Counted from the first letter of the stretch, positions 17,909 to 27,083 are shown. The stretch is DNA of 64,000 bases from Azophilus sp963663395 (GCA_963663395.1 OY760226.1:3348001-3412000), one strand, 5' to 3'. Numbers and translations: made by a program. The notes: generated by a model not told the origin, from the sequence alone.

Positions 17909-19141
17909 CTACTCCAACGCCTGGTAGATCAACGCCCGCACCTTTGCGAAGTCGTCGAGACCGGTGGCGGGCAGCACTTGCGTCATGTACACGACGGTCA
18001 GCGCTTCGGCTGGATCGACCCAGTAGCGCGTGTGGTATGCGCCGCCCCAGGAAAACTCTCCGACCGAGCCCGGTTCGCCACGTGCGCCGGTATCGAGCAC
18101 CACGGCGAAGCCGAGGCCGAAGCCCGCGCCCGGCATGAGTTTTAACCGGTCGCCGATGTGGTTGGCCGTCATGAGCTCGACCGACTTGCGCCCGAGGACC
18201 GCGCCGCCGCCGCGACGCATGGCCTCGAGAAACCGGGTGTAGTCGGCGGTGGTCGAGAGCAACCCCGCGCCGCCCGAGAAACTCGCGCGCGGGCCGTTCA
18301 GGTAGTGGCCCTGGCCGTGAAAGGGCGAGCCCGACGCCGCACGCACAAGCGCGCCGTCTGCAGCGAGTGAGTACACGGTTGCGAGTCGGGCCTCTTTCTC
18401 CTGCGGAAGGTAGAACGAGGTGTCCGCCATGCCCAATGGGCCGAAGATCTCCGCTTCCAGGAACGCATCGAGGGCCTGCCCGCTCGCGGCCTCCACGAGC
18501 GCGCCAAGGATGTCCGTGTTGTAACCGTATACGAACGCCTCTCCCGGCTGGGCGTCCATCGGGAGTTCCGCGATGCGGCGCACGGTTTCCCGGATGGGTT
18601 CGTCGCGGTGCCCGAAGTACCAATGCTGCAGCTTCGCCGCCTGCCATTGCGCAGCCGCCGGCCCATAGCCATAGCCGATGCCGGCCGTATGCGTCAGCAG
18701 GTCGCGGATGGTGATCGGGCGCATCGCGTCGACCACCTCGACGCTACCGTCTTCATGAGCGATGGCGACGGTGGTGGCTGCGTATTCCGGCAGGAAGTCG
18801 CCGACGGGCTGGTTGATGACCAGCGCGCCCCGTTCCTGCAGCACCATGACCGCCGCACTGACCACAGCCTTGGACATGGATGCGATGCGGAAGATCGTGT
18901 CCTTCTGCATGGGCGCGTTGGCTTCGCGATCCCGGAACCCGGCGGCACGGTGATAGGCGGTCTCGCCGTCGACGGTGACCTGCAGGACGGCGCCAGGAAT
19001 CCTGCCTGCGTCTACAAAGGAGTCCAGGAAACCGTCGATGCGCGCGAGGCGTTCGGCCGAAAGCTCCGCCAGCGCCGATTCGGCGAGCAGGAGTATGAGG
19101 AGGCAGGCACCGCTGCGCAGTACGTTGCGGACGTCAGGCAT
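17909..19141 (-). CDS. Secreted serine hydrolase of the beta-lactamase (class C)/esterase family
   Basis: 410 residues with an N-terminal signal peptide (LLILLLAESALA, cleavage near residue 25), so periplasmic or exported. The catalytic S88-M-S-K91 motif (IASMSKAV) and a Tyr-containing motif FVYGYNTDILG mark the serine beta-lactamase fold; the Y-G-x-x-x-D-x-x-G form is common in EstB-like esterases. It may hydrolyse esters, beta-lactams or D-peptides. IS copy 2 inserted 31 bases upstream of the start and could have replaced the native promoter. Confidence 0.9.
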   Translation of the reverse strand: MPDVRNVLRSGACLLILLLAESALAELSAERLARIDGFLDSFVDAGRIPGAVLQVTVDGETAYHRAAGFRDREANAPMQKDTIFRIASMSKAVVSAAVMVLQERGALVINQPVGDFLPEYAATTVAIAHEDGSVEVVDAMRPITIRDLLTHTAGIGYGYGPAAAQWQAAKLQHWYFGHRDEPIRETVRRIAELPMDAQPGEAFVYGYNTDILGALVEAASGQALDAFLEAEIFGPLGMADTSFYLPQEKEARLATVYSLAADGALVRAASGSPFHGQGHYLNGPRASFSGGAGLLSTTADYTRFLEAMRRGGGAVLGRKSVELMTANHIGDRLKLMPGAGFGLGFAVVLDTGARGEPGSVGEFSWGGAYHTRYWVDPAEALTVVYMTQVLPATGLDDFAKVRALIYQALE

Positions 19142-19171
19142 GATTAATTGTTTCCCGAAAGCGATTGTCCA

Positions 19172-19176
19172 GTCTA
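19172..19176. repeat. Target site duplication GTCTA, left flank of IS copy 2
   Basis: GTCTA at 19172-19176 recurs at 20920-20924. It differs from the CCCGG duplication of copy 1, showing independent insertion. Confidence 0.9.
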
Positions 19177-20919
19177 CGCACTGTCCAACGCGAGATGAGG
19201 GTGAAGCGGAGGGTTGATTCCAACGCGAAGTGAGGGTGAAGGGATGTCAGGCGCATCATTTTGGAATGATCGTGGACATCCAAACGCGGCGGCTACGCAC
19301 CATCGGGCAGCTTTGTGCCTTCATCGAGGGCAACGAGGCGGTGATCTTTCATCCCCAGGATCGGGGCGGGGTCTACACCTTCATTCGGGAAACGCTGGTG
19401 CGCTTCGGCTACGTGACGCTCGGCAAGCGGGACAAGGGGGTGGTGTTGAAGTTTCTGGTGGTTGCGACCGGCCATTCGCGCCAGCAGATGGAGCGTCTGG
19501 TCCGGCAGTGGCGCGAGACGGGGGTGATCCGGGATCGGCGGGGTGGCGCCCGCGGTCGACCGTTTGTACGCAAGTACAGCGGCGCGGACATCCGTCTGTT
19601 GGCGGAGGTCGACGAAGCGTTCGAGCAGATGTCGGGCTTGGCGACGCGCGAGATCCTGCGGCGCCAGTACGAGGTGTTTGGCGATCCGCGCTTCGAGCGG
19701 CTGGCGACGATTTCCAACGGGCACATCTACAATCTGCGCGCCTCCTCGACCTATCGCGCCAAGCGCACGGTATGGACCAAGACGCGGGCGGTGACGGTGA
19801 GCATCGGCCTGCGCCAGGCCCCGCAACCCGATGGGCAGCCGGGTCATGTCCGTGTCGACACCGTTCACCAAGGCGATCGGGACGGGATCAAGGGCGTGTA
19901 TCTGATCAATTTGGTGGACGAGGTCACCCAGTTCGAGTTCGTCGGTGCGGTAGTGGGTATCTCTGAGCGCTTCCTGGTCCCGCTGCTCGAGGGGCTGTTG
20001 TTGTCCTTTCCGTTCCCGATCCTCGGCTTCCACGCCGACAACGGCAGCGAATACATCAACCACCAGGTCGCTGCGCTCCTCGAGAAGCTGCGCGTCGGGC
20101 GGTTCACCAAGTCCCGGTCCCGGCATTCCAACGACAACGCGCTGGTCGAGGGCAAGAACGCCAATGTGATCCGCAAGTGGTTCGGCCACGACCACATCCC
20201 GCAGCGCTTCGCGCCCGAGGTCAACCGCTTCGCGCAGGCCACCCTGTCCCCCTTCCTCAACTTCCACCGCCCCTGCCTGTTCGCCACCGAGTACCGGGAC
20301 GGCCAAGGAAGGATTCGGCGCAAGTACCTCGCCGAGCACGTCATGACGCCCTACGCCAAACTCCGCAGCCTGGCCGACGCCGAGCACTTGCTCAAACCCG
20401 GCGTCCACTTTGCCTTGCTGGACGCCATGGCAACGGCCGAGACCGACCTGGAGGCCGTTCGGCGCGTGCAGGCCGAGCGGCGCGAGCTGTTCCGGCTCAT
20501 CGGTGACGGCAGCACGGCCGTCCGAGCCGCCGGATGATGGGCGGCGGGTGGCGACATCAGGAGGCGGAACCGTCCTGTGGATTTGTGGACGAGTCCTTCG
20601 GACCGGCCCACGCCCTGCGGGCCGTGTGGACAGCCCGTGGACAACGCGCCAGGCGCGCGTTGCCCACCGCCTGCCCACACTCGCGGGCCTCTCGCCCACA
20701 ACTCCACAGGACCGACAACCATTTTTTTTCACAAGTGGTCTGTACCACCGGAACCCATGCGTTCGATCCAGACCAACCGATTGGCTCGAAATCACCCAAG
20801 TCGCTCTTGACCAGCGACGCTTCTCGCCCAATCATCCCGTCATCGCGCAAACGGCATCCGACTTCAACAAGCCTCGCAACAAGACCAATTTCACCCTCAC
20901 TTTCTCATTGGACAGCGGG
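19177..20919 (+). mobile_element. Insertion sequence, copy 2 (identical to copy 1)
   Basis: Same 1743 bp and same orientation as 13096-14838, at a constant offset of 6081 bases. Terminal repeats CGCACTGTCC and GGACAGCGGG are intact and a 5-bp duplication GTCTA flanks it. The 4338 bp between the copies (14839-19176) carry SulP copy 2, the hydroxylase gene and the serine hydrolase. Homologous recombination between the direct copies would excise that segment. Confidence 0.95.
19266..20537 (+). CDS. DDE transposase of IS copy 2
   Basis: Identical 423-residue protein to that of copy 1, with the complete D198/D258/E295 triad and intact frame. See copy 1 for domain details. The absence of any difference between the copies implies that one arose recently, or that gene conversion keeps them alike. 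Confidence 0.95.
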   Translation: MIVDIQTRRLRTIGQLCAFIEGNEAVIFHPQDRGGVYTFIRETLVRFGYVTLGKRDKGVVLKFLVVATGHSRQQMERLVRQWRETGVIRDRRGGARGRPFVRKYSGADIRLLAEVDEAFEQMSGLATREILRRQYEVFGDPRFERLATISNGHIYNLRASSTYRAKRTVWTKTRAVTVSIGLRQAPQPDGQPGHVRVDTVHQGDRDGIKGVYLINLVDEVTQFEFVGAVVGISERFLVPLLEGLLLSFPFPILGFHADNGSEYINHQVAALLEKLRVGRFTKSRSRHSNDNALVEGKNANVIRKWFGHDHIPQRFAPEVNRFAQATLSPFLNFHRPCLFATEYRDGQGRIRRKYLAEHVMTPYAKLRSLADAEHLLKPGVHFALLDAMATAETDLEAVRRVQAERRELFRLIGDGSTAVRAAG

Positions 20920-20924
20920 GTCTA
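20920..20924. repeat. Target site duplication GTCTA, right flank of IS copy 2
   Basis: Exact match to 19172-19176, abutting the right terminal repeat. Confidence 0.9.
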
Positions 20925-21166
20925 GTGTCCTGCGCCAGCTCGAGCTGTTCATGCGTGAGGTCGAGCCGGCGCTGGAAGAATGCATCGACTACGACAGCGG
21001 CGCCCGACCCGGGCATCGGCCAGACCCCCCGGCAGATGAACGACAAGGCCATGGACCGGGGCATCTGGACAGCCTGATCCAAACTTCCGATTCGCCAACG
21101 TTCGGCGTGCGCATCTGGCCTGCCCACGCGCAGAACGACAGCCCCTGAACCGGTGTTCCCTGGGCG
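20925..21166 (+). other. Gene-poor stretch right of IS copy 2; possible coding relic
   Basis: No intact gene. One plus frame reads QLELFMREVEPALEECIDYD and, after an apparent shift near 21000, a second frame reads DPGIGQTPRQMNDKAMDRG and stops. This could be the decayed 3' end of a lost gene, but I recognise no family and the stretch is short. Confidence 0.3.
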
Positions 21167-22918
21167 TCAACCGGTGGCCAGAACCTGAGCGAGTACGTCC
21201 CCGAGTGCGGTCGCTGCATCGGCGACCGCGCGGCGGGATCTCCAGGCGATGTGGCCGTCCGGCCTTACCAGAACGGCGCCGTCATCGATGCCGCATGATT
21301 CCGGAAAGCGATCCTGTGGATCGAGCAGGTCACTGCCGATACCGTAAACGTCGATCGGCACCGGCACCGATCCCGCCGCCTCGCGCCAGGCATCGGCGTG
21401 TTCGGCCGGGGTGACCAGCGTGAATCGATCGCGGTACAGGTCAAGCGAGGAGATGGGCCCGGCCTCGCCCGTCGATACATTCGGCCGAATCAACTCGATA
21501 TGCGGAGCCCGCGCGCCCGCGCGTACCCCGTTGCCACCCGAGTTGCCTGCATCGCCGCCCGTCCGTGCATCCCGCCCATCGGGAACCAGCGCGCCGGTGT
21601 CGTAGGCAAATGTCGAATCGAGGTGCATGACGGCATCGGGAACCTGCAACTGCGGTTCCAACGCCGCGGCGATTTCGGCGGACAGCGCCTCGACGGTGAC
21701 TTCGCCGGCGGCCAGCCGCTGCCCCTGCAGACCGCGGCCCGGCCCGATCACATTGAACGGCGCCGGCGGGTGGAGGCCGACTGAACCTTCACCGGTGGCG
21801 TTCCTGATGGCGACATCCGCCAGGGCGTAGGCCAGGGGCTTGCGCTCGAATTCGAAGGTATCGAGCAGCGCCGGGCCGGCAAGTCCCCGGACGACGTGCG
21901 CAAGCTTCCAGGCCAGGTTGTTCGCATCCCCAACGCCGGCGTTGAGCCCCGACCCGCCGGTCGGGGGAAAGCGGTGCGCCGCATCGCCCGCGAGCAGGAC
22001 GCGTCCGGACCGGAACGTTGCGGCTATGCGGGCGCTCATGGTCCACGGCCGCACCGAACGAAGATCGATTTCCGCGTCGGCGCCGATGCAATGACGGGCG
22101 ATATCGATGCAGCGCTCCGGCGTGTAGTCCGCCAGGGATTCGGTTTCCGGGTCCCAGGAGACGTGCAGCGACCAGCGCTCACGCCCGTCGAGAGCGATGA
22201 AGGTTGCCGGCAGTTCCGAATCGATCGTCCAGTACAGCATCGCCGGGCGATCGCGCGTCCAGCGCATCAGGTCGGCGTGAAAGTAGATGCCGATGATCTG
22301 TCCGAGCGGGGGCGGGCCCTCCGTGGCAATGCCCAGTTCCTCGCGGATACCACTCGAGGCCCCGTCGCAGGCCACCATCCAATGGGCGCGGACCGATTGC
22401 CGGCGTCCCTCGGATGCCAGGGTTGCGGCAACGCCGTCGGCGTCCTGCCGAAACTCGACGAGTTCTGTGTTGAAGCGGAGTTGACCCGGGCCGCCTGCCA
22501 GTATTCCGGCAAGCAGGGGTTCGATGAGATCCTGGGGCGTCGAAGTGCCCGGGCAGGGGCTGAAGCTCATCATGGCCGCTATCTGCTCCGGGTCCAACCG
22601 CGGCGCAATGCGCGCCAACTCGTTGCCGGCCAGGCTGGTGACGATCCTCAGACCGCCGAAGCGCAACATGTCGAGCCCCCGCCGGTAGACCTCTTCGTGA
22701 ATGCCGAGCGAGCGGAATATCTCCATCGTGCGCCCGCTGATCGCATGCGCCTGGGGATGGTTGCAGGTGCCCGGGTTCTTCTCCACCAACAGGAATTCGA
22801 TGCCGGCACGGGCGAGCAACGCCCCCAGGGTCAGCCCGGTGGGTCCGCCGCCGACGATGAGGACGGGGACGTCCATCGGTTTGGAAGGAAGGCGGTTGAT
22901 CAGTGGGGCACCGGCCAT
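21167..22918 (-). CDS. FAD-dependent aromatic monooxygenase (PheA/TfdB/MhpA-like), copy 1
   Basis: 583 residues. Rossmann FAD site VLIVGGGPTGLTLGALLARAG at about 18-38; second FAD motif GDAAHRFPPTGGSGLNAGVGDANNLAWKLA near 320; C-terminal thioredoxin-like domain ending in VRPDGHIAWRSR. These proteins use NAD(P)H and O2 to hydroxylate phenolic rings. The start (ATG 22918; 22876 possible) lies inside the 3' end of the VOC gene, so the two are coupled: hydroxylation followed by ring cleavage is the natural reading. A paralogue lies at 52596-54266. Confidence 0.93.
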   Translation of the reverse strand: MAGAPLINRLPSKPMDVPVLIVGGGPTGLTLGALLARAGIEFLLVEKNPGTCNHPQAHAISGRTMEIFRSLGIHEEVYRRGLDMLRFGGLRIVTSLAGNELARIAPRLDPEQIAAMMSFSPCPGTSTPQDLIEPLLAGILAGGPGQLRFNTELVEFRQDADGVAATLASEGRRQSVRAHWMVACDGASSGIREELGIATEGPPPLGQIIGIYFHADLMRWTRDRPAMLYWTIDSELPATFIALDGRERWSLHVSWDPETESLADYTPERCIDIARHCIGADAEIDLRSVRPWTMSARIAATFRSGRVLLAGDAAHRFPPTGGSGLNAGVGDANNLAWKLAHVVRGLAGPALLDTFEFERKPLAYALADVAIRNATGEGSVGLHPPAPFNVIGPGRGLQGQRLAAGEVTVEALSAEIAAALEPQLQVPDAVMHLDSTFAYDTGALVPDGRDARTGGDAGNSGGNGVRAGARAPHIELIRPNVSTGEAGPISSLDLYRDRFTLVTPAEHADAWREAAGSVPVPIDVYGIGSDLLDPQDRFPESCGIDDGAVLVRPDGHIAWRSRRAVADAATALGDVLAQVLATG

Positions 22919-23484
22919 TCGCCCGGAGGGGGCGGCCCACCGGCAATGGGCCGCAGCAACTCGGCCTCCGGCACGCCGTCGTGGTAGCGCCGCGCAAGTT
23001 CATCGGCATCGTAGCGGACGCCGATCGGGTTCTCGCCGAACGCCGCGCCGCGAACGTATTCGTGAGCCTCTTCCCTGGTCTTGAAACAGTCGACGAGCAG
23101 CTCCACCTGGTTGAGGTCCGGGTCGAGGTAGTACATCGACAGCGTGGCGCCGTGGTGCATCGGGGCCGAGGGAGTGATCCCTTCCCCAACGAGCCGCTCG
23201 TAGGTCGTCACCAGGTCGCCCACGGTCTCGTAGGCAAAGGCGATATGGTCCACGCCCTTGCAGTTCAGCGGTCGGTCGCCGATGCCGGGACCGCAGCCGA
23301 TGCCGATGCGATGGTGCTCGTCGTCGTAGTACATGAAGCAGACAGCCTCGTTCTCGAACACGACGTCGCTCTGCAGGACTTTCTTGTACCAGTTCACCAT
23401 GGCCGGAAATGAATCCGGCGTCGTGCGCAGGATGAAATGGGACAGCCGGCTCGGTGTGAGCCTGCCTTGGTTGCGGGTGGCCAC
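22900..23484 (-). CDS. VOC-superfamily protein, extradiol-dioxygenase-like (copy 1)
   Basis: 194 residues, GTG start with a strong GGAGGAGG site nine bases upstream. One vicinal-oxygen-chelate module: H16 (LSHFILRT), GVDHIAFAYE, HGATLSMYYLDPDLNQVELLVDCF, giving candidate His and Glu metal ligands. The YLDPDLNQVEL segment is the type I extradiol dioxygenase/glyoxalase signature. Likely acts on a catechol-type product of the adjacent monooxygenase; it could also be a non-catalytic VOC protein. It shares a distinctive C-terminal extension with the VOC protein at 47078-47722. Confidence 0.88.
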   Translation of the reverse strand: MATRNQGRLTPSRLSHFILRTTPDSFPAMVNWYKKVLQSDVVFENEAVCFMYYDDEHHRIGIGCGPGIGDRPLNCKGVDHIAFAYETVGDLVTTYERLVGEGITPSAPMHHGATLSMYYLDPDLNQVELLVDCFKTREEAHEYVRGAAFGENPIGVRYDADELARRYHDGVPEAELLRPIAGGPPPPGEWPVPH

Positions 23485-23567
23485 GGGTTTTCCTCCTCCA
23501 CGAATGGCGCGGGATTCGCGCCGGAATTTACCATACCCCGCAGCAGGTCACGCGCGGAGGCAGCTTG

Positions 23568-23990
23568 TTACTCCGACTCCATCCTGTTCACAAAGTCAGC
23601 AGGCGTCAGTATGGGAATGCCGTGAAACGGACACATCTCGAGGAGGTCGCCGTCACCGGTGACGATGCAATCGGCGTCGCCGATCAGTGCCGTTTCAAGA
23701 AACTTGTCGTCTTCGGAGTCGCGACAACCCAGCTTCGCGCTGGCGATCGACACCCACTCGGACACGGCCATGAGCTGGGCCAGGTAGACGGCCCTGATCG
23801 CCTGACTGACGTAGCGGTCGAACTTCGGGCGACGAAGACGGCTGCGCAGCTCGTGGGACGTTTCGTCGGAAAAGAGCAGCACGCCGTTGCCGCGGCGTAT
23901 GACATCGAGAACGCGGCGAGGTTGCCCCTCTGCCCGTAGCGCTGCGCTGATCAGGACGTTCGTATCGACGACCGCCCGGTCAGCCTTCAT
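23568..23990 (-). CDS. PIN-domain toxin (module 1)
   Basis: 140 residues. Putative metal-dependent RNase of the PIN (COG1569-type) family: D9 in VVDTNVLISAAL, acidic ETSHELRSRLRR, CRDSEDDKFLETAL and VTGDGDLLEM supply the conserved Asp/Glu active site. It follows and overlaps (11 bases) the Phd/YefM-type antitoxin gene, the standard arrangement. As a VapC-like toxin it would cleave RNA when not bound by its antitoxin. Confidence 0.92.
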   Translation of the reverse strand: MKADRAVVDTNVLISAALRAEGQPRRVLDVIRRGNGVLLFSDETSHELRSRLRRPKFDRYVSQAIRAVYLAQLMAVSEWVSIASAKLGCRDSEDDKFLETALIGDADCIVTGDGDLLEMCPFHGIPILTPADFVNRMESE

Positions 23991-24231
23991 CCGCTAACAG
24001 CGCATCGAGTTTCGCGTCCGTCAGGTTGTTGGCCGATGACTGCTCGCCCATGATGTCCATGGTCGCGGCGAGTCGCTCCCAGGCCGCACCGCGGAGGCGT
24101 TCGTAGTGCTGCACCGAGAGCATAACCGTGACGGCCCGGCCGTTCCTGGTCACACGTACGGGCGTACGCTGCGCGGCATCGAGCAGTTGGCCGAAGCGAT
24201 TCTTGGCGTCCCGTGCTGTAATTTCATTCAT
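23980..24231 (-). CDS. Phd/YefM-family antitoxin (module 1)
   Basis: 83 residues from ATG 24231 (MNEITARDAKNRFGQLLDAAQ), the Phd/YefM N-terminal DNA-binding fold with VRVTRNGRAVTVMLSVQHYERL. ATG 24249 would add six residues (as MATIAQ), but lies upstream of the likely transcription start of the promoter at 24239-24267, so I prefer 24231; the mRNA would then be nearly leaderless. It neutralises the downstream PIN toxin and probably represses the operon. Confidence 0.9.
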   Translation of the reverse strand: MNEITARDAKNRFGQLLDAAQRTPVRVTRNGRAVTVMLSVQHYERLRGAAWERLAATMDIMGEQSSANNLTDAKLDALLADEG

Positions 24232-24238
24232 TTGAGCT

Positions 24239-24267
24239 ATAGTAGCCATTATGGCTCATTCGTACAA
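24239..24267 (-). promoter_or_regulatory. Promoter of Phd-PIN module 1
   Basis: On the minus strand, -35 TTGTAC (24267-24262), a 17-bp spacer and -10 TACTAT (24244-24239). The predicted start of transcription falls within one or two bases of ATG 24231. Confidence 0.6.
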
Positions 24268-24414
24268 CCAGGGTGGGGCTCCAACCCAAGCGAGCCTCGA
24301 CGATCGCAATGGGAACGAGCGTCAACACTCACCGATGATTCTTACCCTGGTCGGCGCGGCTGCATGGCTCAAGATCGATGCCGGCCGGCCGTTGATCGCC
24401 GGGGAGGCAACAGC

Positions 24415-25041
24415 ATGAACACCGACCGATTGGCCCTGAACATGAGAAACCGTTTCGGCTCCTGGTGGCTGCTGGCCATCTTCGTGCTGATCGCGGTGGC
24501 CAACAGCGACCTCATGGGTCGCAACCATGAACACGTCGTCGGCGTGGAGAACAAGTTTGCGGACGTCGAACAGGACCTGCCCGACGCCCGCTACTGGCTG
24601 TTCAACACGGGCAAGCTCTGGACGAGCGATGACATCCGGGTCTGGGTGCAGTCGAGGAGCGAGTGGCAGCTCGACGAGTACCGGCTGCACAACCGGGTCG
24701 CCTTTCAGGTTTTCGTGATACTGAGCGGCCTGCTGTGGTGCCTGTGCAGCCTGCTGCTGTCGCCGCGCCTGATGAAGCTGCAGAAGTGGCTGTTCCTGGT
24801 CCCCGCGCTGGCCATGGGGGTCAAGATCATCGAAGTGGCCTGCATTCACGTGATGCTCGAAACCCACGCCGACCCCGCGGAAAGCTATGCTCCCTTCCTG
24901 AACCTCGACGCCGTCGCCCTGGTCGGTAGTCTTTGCACGGCGTTGAAGTTATGGTTGATTCTGTCCTGGATTCCCGTCTTTGCCGTCGGCATCGTGCTGA
25001 CGGTGGCGCAAAAGCTCAGGCGGCCTGCGGGCGCGGCCTAG
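24415..25041 (+). CDS. Integral membrane protein of unknown function
   Basis: 208 residues, ATG 24415 with GGGGAGG seven bases upstream. Four hydrophobic segments are visible: WWLLAIFVLIAVANSDLM (about 16-35), FQVFVILSGLLWCLCSLLLS (about 98-117), WLFLVPALAMGVKIIEVACI (about 126-145) and LWLILSWIPVFAVGIVLTVA (about 180-199). A loop of about 60 residues with Trp, Asp and Arg lies between the first two. I do not recognise the family. It stands alone between divergent and codirectional neighbours. Confidence 0.75.
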   Translation: MNTDRLALNMRNRFGSWWLLAIFVLIAVANSDLMGRNHEHVVGVENKFADVEQDLPDARYWLFNTGKLWTSDDIRVWVQSRSEWQLDEYRLHNRVAFQVFVILSGLLWCLCSLLLSPRLMKLQKWLFLVPALAMGVKIIEVACIHVMLETHADPAESYAPFLNLDAVALVGSLCTALKLWLILSWIPVFAVGIVLTVAQKLRRPAGAA

Positions 25042-25142
25042 AATCCAACTAATATTGATTCACTAACTATCTGAATTTACACGAGGCCCGGCAGGCGCCG
25101 GTGATGGGTAATGCCCAGAGTCGCCCAAATGGAGATATCGCA

Positions 25143-25937
25143 ATGACGGACACAACAGCACCAGGCCGCCTGGCCGGCAGGACCGCACTCATCACCGGCG
25201 CAAGCCGAGGCATAGGGCGTGCCATTGCCCAGGCCTATGCCGCCGCAGGCGCAGACCTGTTTCTCACCGCCACCAACCTGGCCAAGCTTGAAGAGACGCG
25301 GGAACTGTTGGCGGGCGAACCGGTCGAGGTGCGTTGTCATACCGCGAACGTCGGCGCCCCGGACGAGGCCGAGGCGCTGTTCGCGGCGGCGGTCGAGTGG
25401 CGCGGCGGCCTGGACATCCTGGTGAACAACGCCGGCATCTACATCGGCAAACCGTTCGTGAACTACGAACTCGACGACCTCGACCAAGTCATGAACGTCA
25501 ATGTCCGCGCCGTGTTTCAGCTCACCCAGCTGGCGATCCGCCACATGCAGGAGCGGGGCGGCGGCAAGATCGTCAACATTGCCTCCACCGCCGGCAAGTG
25601 GGAGAGCCCCAACCAGGCCGTCTACAACATCTCCAAGCACGCGGTGGTCGGCCTGACCCGCTGCGCGGCCCTGGAAACCGCGGCCCAGGGCATCAATATC
25701 AATGCCATCTGCCCGGGATTCGTCTCGACCGGCATGTTCGACAACCTGCAGGCCGCCGCCGACGAACTCGGCGTCCCCGTGGAGCAGTTGCAGAAAACCA
25801 TCGTCTCGAGAGTGCCGATGGGACGCCTGGTGCACCCCGAGGAAATCGGGCATCTGGCCGTATATCTCGCCTCCAGCGAATCCGACGGAATGACCGGGCA
25901 GAGCATTCCCATATCCGGCGGAATGCGCATGGGTTAG
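25143..25937 (+). CDS. Short-chain dehydrogenase/reductase
   Basis: 264 residues from ATG 25143, chosen because GGAGA lies eight bases upstream; ATG 25101 is in frame but yields an unconserved leader. Classical SDR: cofactor motif TGASRGIG (about 20-27), NNAG, the catalytic Ser region NIASTAGKWES, and YNISKHA with the Tyr-x-x-x-Lys pair, then PGFVSTGMFDN. C-terminus ISGGMRMG is typical of FabG-like members. It would oxidise or reduce an alcohol/ketone with NAD(P)(H); substrate unknown. Confidence 0.95.
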   Translation: MTDTTAPGRLAGRTALITGASRGIGRAIAQAYAAAGADLFLTATNLAKLEETRELLAGEPVEVRCHTANVGAPDEAEALFAAAVEWRGGLDILVNNAGIYIGKPFVNYELDDLDQVMNVNVRAVFQLTQLAIRHMQERGGGKIVNIASTAGKWESPNQAVYNISKHAVVGLTRCAALETAAQGININAICPGFVSTGMFDNLQAAADELGVPVEQLQKTIVSRVPMGRLVHPEEIGHLAVYLASSESDGMTGQSIPISGGMRMG

Positions 25938-26004
25938 GAGCGGGCAAGCGATCTTTGCTTCGGAGGATTTGGCGAGCGTTTGCCGGTTGGCCGCGGCGAA
26001 TGAA

Positions 26005-26919
26005 TCAGAGCGCTGCCCGATCAACGGCAGCGGCGATCAACTCGGCACCGCCCGTCGTCGAAAGGTTCACGCCGCCGATGCCGGGTATCTCCTGCAGGAC
26101 GCGGACGGTCTCAGCGCAATAGTCAACGCCGAACGCTTCCGGGTCTGCAGCGCTCTCGAACCGCTTGACCACGCCCTCAGGCACCACCGAGCCTCGCAGG
26201 TTCTCATACAACCAGCGGGCGGATTCCGCCGAGTTCAGCACCGGTACGGATACGACGACGTGGCAGCGCCACGTCACTTGGGCGGTGACCAGGATTTTCA
26301 TGTACCGCCGCAACAGGTCCAGGTCGAGACAGATCTGCGTCTGGACGAACCGCGCTCCCGCATCGAGCTTCGCGTTGAGTTCCACCGGCTGCCATTCCGG
26401 TGGCGGGTCGAATACCGTCGCCATCGTTCCCAGCAGCAGTTGCGGCTCACCCCGGGCTGACTGGAACTCGCCGAGTTGCCGGGCAGCCGCAAGGAACTTC
26501 TTGGCCCCGGTATCGAATACCTGGGTCATCTCCGGCTGCAGCTCGCCCGGCAGCCGCTCGCCGCGTTGCAACAGCAGGCTGGTGACCCCCAGAGCGGCCG
26601 CACCCAGCAGTTCGCTCTTCAGCGCAAGGCGGTTGCGGTCACGCGCAGAGAGCTGCAGCAGCGGATCGATGCCCCGCTGCATCAGCATGGCCGCCACCGC
26701 CAAGCCGGACATGTGCAGAACGCCATACGGACAGTCTGTCACGGCAACGGCATGCACCGCGCCCGCCAGGCATTCCGCCTGCCGGATAACGTCGTCCCGG
26801 CCCGTATCCTGGTACAGGCGAAGCTGGCCGGTCACGGTGAAGTCTCCGTTCGTAACCGCGTTCCGAAATGTTCTCAAGATTTTTCGTCCCTGCAGGGGCA
26901 CTGCGATCGCGTGTTGCAT
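26005..26919 (-). CDS. Methylenetetrahydrofolate reductase-like TIM-barrel protein
   Basis: 304 residues from ATG 26919. The pattern FTVTGQLRL, AVAVTDCPYGVLHMSGLAVAAMLMQRGIDPLLQLSARDRNRLALKSELLGAAALGVTSLLLQRGE matches the MTHFR barrel (binding of substrate followed by the RDRN stretch in place of TCRDRN), and FVQTQICLDLDLLRRYM follows the usual QTQ pattern. MTHFR uses FAD to reduce methylene-THF to methyl-THF; this protein resembles the divergent MTHFR family often found near C1 and demethylation genes, so a role in one-carbon transfer is likely but the exact reaction is open. Confidence 0.8.
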   Translation of the reverse strand: MQHAIAVPLQGRKILRTFRNAVTNGDFTVTGQLRLYQDTGRDDVIRQAECLAGAVHAVAVTDCPYGVLHMSGLAVAAMLMQRGIDPLLQLSARDRNRLALKSELLGAAALGVTSLLLQRGERLPGELQPEMTQVFDTGAKKFLAAARQLGEFQSARGEPQLLLGTMATVFDPPPEWQPVELNAKLDAGARFVQTQICLDLDLLRRYMKILVTAQVTWRCHVVVSVPVLNSAESARWLYENLRGSVVPEGVVKRFESAADPEAFGVDYCAETVRVLQEIPGIGGVNLSTTGGAELIAAAVDRAAL

Positions 26920-27083
26920 GCTCCCACCAGCGCCGCGCCGCGGCAAGCCGCCGCCAATGGAAGCGAATCCAACAGCAATCGTCTGTCGAACGGGCATCCG
27001 TCCCCACGTCCGTCAGGTACCGTTTTCGAACCTCCCGTGAATGTGGCCGCGAGGGCTATACTTGCAAATGGAGGAACGAAGCA

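Noticed and set aside
13091..20924. Composite transposon made of the two IS copies
   Set aside because: The outer flanks do not share a target duplication: each copy is bounded by its own (CCCGG and GTCTA), so the pair did not move as one unit.
24250..24414. tRNA or attachment site next to TA module 1
   Set aside because: The stretch has no cloverleaf that I can fold and no repeated boundary elsewhere in the window.
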